Assembly: GCA_027076245.1 (NCBI GenBank)
Contig: JALTKC010000222.1
Location: 1 to 5,604 of the forward strand
Source of the DNA: Gammaproteobacteria bacterium
GTDB lineage: Bacteria; Pseudomonadota; Gammaproteobacteria; GRL18
Length of the DNA stretch: 5,604 nt
Reading direction: 5' to 3'
Part shown: positions 4,138 through 5,604 of the stretch, piece by piece
How positions within the stretch are numbered: the first letter of the stretch is position 1
Layout of the letters: every line of letters begins with the position of its first letter
The notes under the pieces: model-generated
Databases searched by the model: none
Told to the model about the DNA's origin: nothing
Seen by the model: the letters and a program-made list of their open reading frames with translations, nothing else
Position numbers and translations under genes: made by a program

Positions 4138-5604
4138 GTGATCCCCAAAATTATTACCCGAACTGCCTCGGTGGACGCCGTTGAACTAAGTCAGCGGCTT
4201 TCCCTGTCTCCGGTTCAGGCTCGAATTGTGGCCAACCGTATGGATGGTCTGCAGTGGCAGGTAGATGAACTGGTTAAAGCCTCCCTGCAGCATATTGCAC
4301 CGCCGCATCTGCTCAGTGACAGCGACATTGCCGTTGAACGTATCGCACGGGCCATAAAAGATAATGAACGTATCGGTCTGCTGACCGATTATGATGTGGA
4401 CGGCATCACCTCTCATGCTATTTTATATTATGCTCTGAAAGATTACTTTAATGTGCCGGAACAGCGTATTCAGCATCTTATCGGCCATCGTATTGATGAC
4501 GGTTACGGCATCAGCCAGGGGCTGACGGATCGTATTCTGGCACTGGACAATCCGCCGCAGCTTATTATTACCGCAGACTGCGGTTCTTCCGATGAAGCAC
4601 AGATTGTACAACTGGCAGAGCAGGGGATTGATGTCATTGTCACCGATCACCACGCCATCCCCCAGGAGGGTATCCCGGCTTCTGCTCTGGCCACCATTAA
4701 TCCGACCCGTGATGACTGTGACTATCCTGACAGTACCATCGCCGGCTGTATGGTGAGCTGGTTGCTGATGAGTTATCTGCGTGCCCGACTGATTGAGGAT
4801 GGGGTACTGGAGGCATCGGCTCCCAAACTATCTGCTCTTCTGGACTTTGTCAGCCTGGGCACGGTAGCCGATGCGGTATCCCTGTCCAGTCCCATTAACC
4901 GTGCCGTGGTCAAAGCGGGGCTGCAAATTATGAACAAACTGCAGCGTCCGAGCTGGCAGGCTATGCAGCGTTTGCTCGACAGAGAGTTTCAGCCTTTTAC
5001 GGCTGAAGACCTGGGTTTTCAGATCGGCCCCAGAATCAATGCCCGCAGCCGAATGTCCGATCCCTATATGGCTCTGCATTATCTGTGTGCCGCTTCACTG
5101 CCCGAAGCGATGAACAAACTGACCGAACTGGATAAGGATAATCAGGATCGCAAGGAAACGGAAAAACAGATGCTGGATATTGCCTTTGAGCTGGCAAGAA
5201 AACAGCTAAAAAAACAGGCCTGGTCACTGGTGATTTACCATCCGGATTTTCATGCCGGAGTGCAGGGTATTGTGGCTTCCCGTCTGATGGAAAAATTCGG
5301 TCGGCCTGTTATTGTCCTGAGTCCGGCCAGTGATCCGGATATTCTAACCGGTTCCGCCCGAACTATCCCTGCTATCCATATTCGTGAGGCCATAGAAACC
5401 GTCAGTAATCAGGGTGATAATCTGGTGCTGGGTTTTGGCGGGCATAAGGGTGCTGCCGGTCTTAAAATATCCGCAGACAGCCTGGAATGTTTTAGTGAAC
5501 TATTTGATAAAGCCATAGCGGAACAGGTAAAAGCCTCAGTTCTGGATGAAAAGAATGCCCTGAGACCGGTAATTTTAACTGATGGGGTGCTGGCGGAATC
5601 AGAC
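4138..5604 (+). CDS. recJ: RecJ-like single-stranded-DNA exonuclease (DHH family), 3' end cut by the window
   Basis: RecJ enzymes are Mg/Mn-dependent 5'-3' exonucleases on single-stranded DNA, used in recombination and repair. The 489 residues present show the DHH phosphoesterase motifs in order: DYDVDG (84-89), motif II aspartate in TADCG (D147), DHH (170-172) after VIVT, LDFVSLGTVAD (235-245) and GPRINARSR (297-305). The DHHA1 part follows, with YHPDFHAGVQGIVASR (367-382) and GGHKGAAG (434-441). Compared with E. coli RecJ (577 residues), roughly the last 100, mostly the OB-fold domain, lie beyond the window. The start is chosen as GTG 4138: the frame opens right after the serS stop, contains no ATG until M35, and a later start would lose conserved N-terminal length. 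No Shine-Dalgarno is visible, so translation is probably coupled to serS. It differs from classical RecJ (DYDVDG for DFDADG, ARSR for AAGR), so it may be a paralogue rather than the housekeeping enzyme; the symbol is by family resemblance. Confidence 0.85.
   Translation, partial: MIPKIITRTASVDAVELSQRLSLSPVQARIVANRMDGLQWQVDELVKASLQHIAPPHLLSDSDIAVERIARAIKDNERIGLLTDYDVDGITSHAILYYALKDYFNVPEQRIQHLIGHRIDDGYGISQGLTDRILALDNPPQLIITADCGSSDEAQIVQLAEQGIDVIVTDHHAIPQEGIPASALATINPTRDDCDYPDSTIAGCMVSWLLMSYLRARLIEDGVLEASAPKLSALLDFVSLGTVADAVSLSSPINRAVVKAGLQIMNKLQRPSWQAMQRLLDREFQPFTAEDLGFQIGPRINARSRMSDPYMALHYLCAASLPEAMNKLTELDKDNQDRKETEKQMLDIAFELARKQLKKQAWSLVIYHPDFHAGVQGIVASRLMEKFGRPVIVLSPASDPDILTGSARTIPAIHIREAIETVSNQGDNLVLGFGGHKGAAGLKISADSLECFSELFDKAIAEQVKASVLDEKNALRPVILTDGVLAESD

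Noticed and set aside
4186..5227. Several reverse-strand open frames opposite the RecJ-like gene
   Set aside because: The + strand frame is continuous and carries all DHH motifs; the reverse frames have no recognisable features.

Overview
The window looks like a chromosomal segment of a gammaproteobacterium with intermediate GC. The main evidence is gene order: a CrcB/FluC fluoride channel gene directly upstream of serS, an arrangement known from Pseudomonas and relatives, where rarA and lolA usually precede crcB. The proteins also have a gammaproteobacterial character (SerRS close to the E. coli type, type-1 glycerate kinase like GarK/GlxK). I cannot name a genus. All genes read on the + strand.

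Layout. 15-1268 is a complete type-1 glycerate kinase with an in-frame 18-bp tandem repeat near its N-terminus. Its last codons contain a near-consensus sigma-70 promoter (TTGACA, 16-nt spacer, TATATT) pointing into a small AT-rich two-gene unit. That unit is a DUF4258 protein (1303-1617) and a YgiT-type zinc-finger protein (1614-1892), overlapping by ATGA. It has the build of a toxin-antitoxin pair, toxin first, with an antitoxin that lacks the usual DNA-binding domain. The zinc-finger gene ends in a SIQPTR tail over a sequence that resembles part of an integron attC site. A 130-base intergenic stretch follows, with an A/T-rich hairpin plus T-run that may terminate the pair.

2023-2397 is crcB/fluC, starting at TTG behind a good Shine-Dalgarno. 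14 nt later comes a DUF190 protein (2412-2741), a PII-like fold family often found beside CrcB. The two probably form a fluoride-resistance unit in which the soluble protein may modulate or sense for the channel. No complete fluoride riboswitch was recognised upstream. serS (2791-4110) is intact and normal. After 27 nt, in the same reading frame, a RecJ-like DHH-family exonuclease begins at GTG 4138 and runs off the right edge (489 residues present). It is divergent from classical RecJ, and may be a paralogue rather than the housekeeping copy.

Reading as a whole: a conserved core (crcB, DUF190, serS, recJ-like) borders an accessory patch (the toxin-antitoxin-like pair) of clearly lower GC. 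Hand counts give about 38% GC over 1321-1500, against about 55% in a 60-base sample of serS. The patch probably arrived by transfer next to the glycerate kinase gene. The best candidates for something new are the small pair with its own promoter and attC-like end, and the divergent RecJ-like protein.
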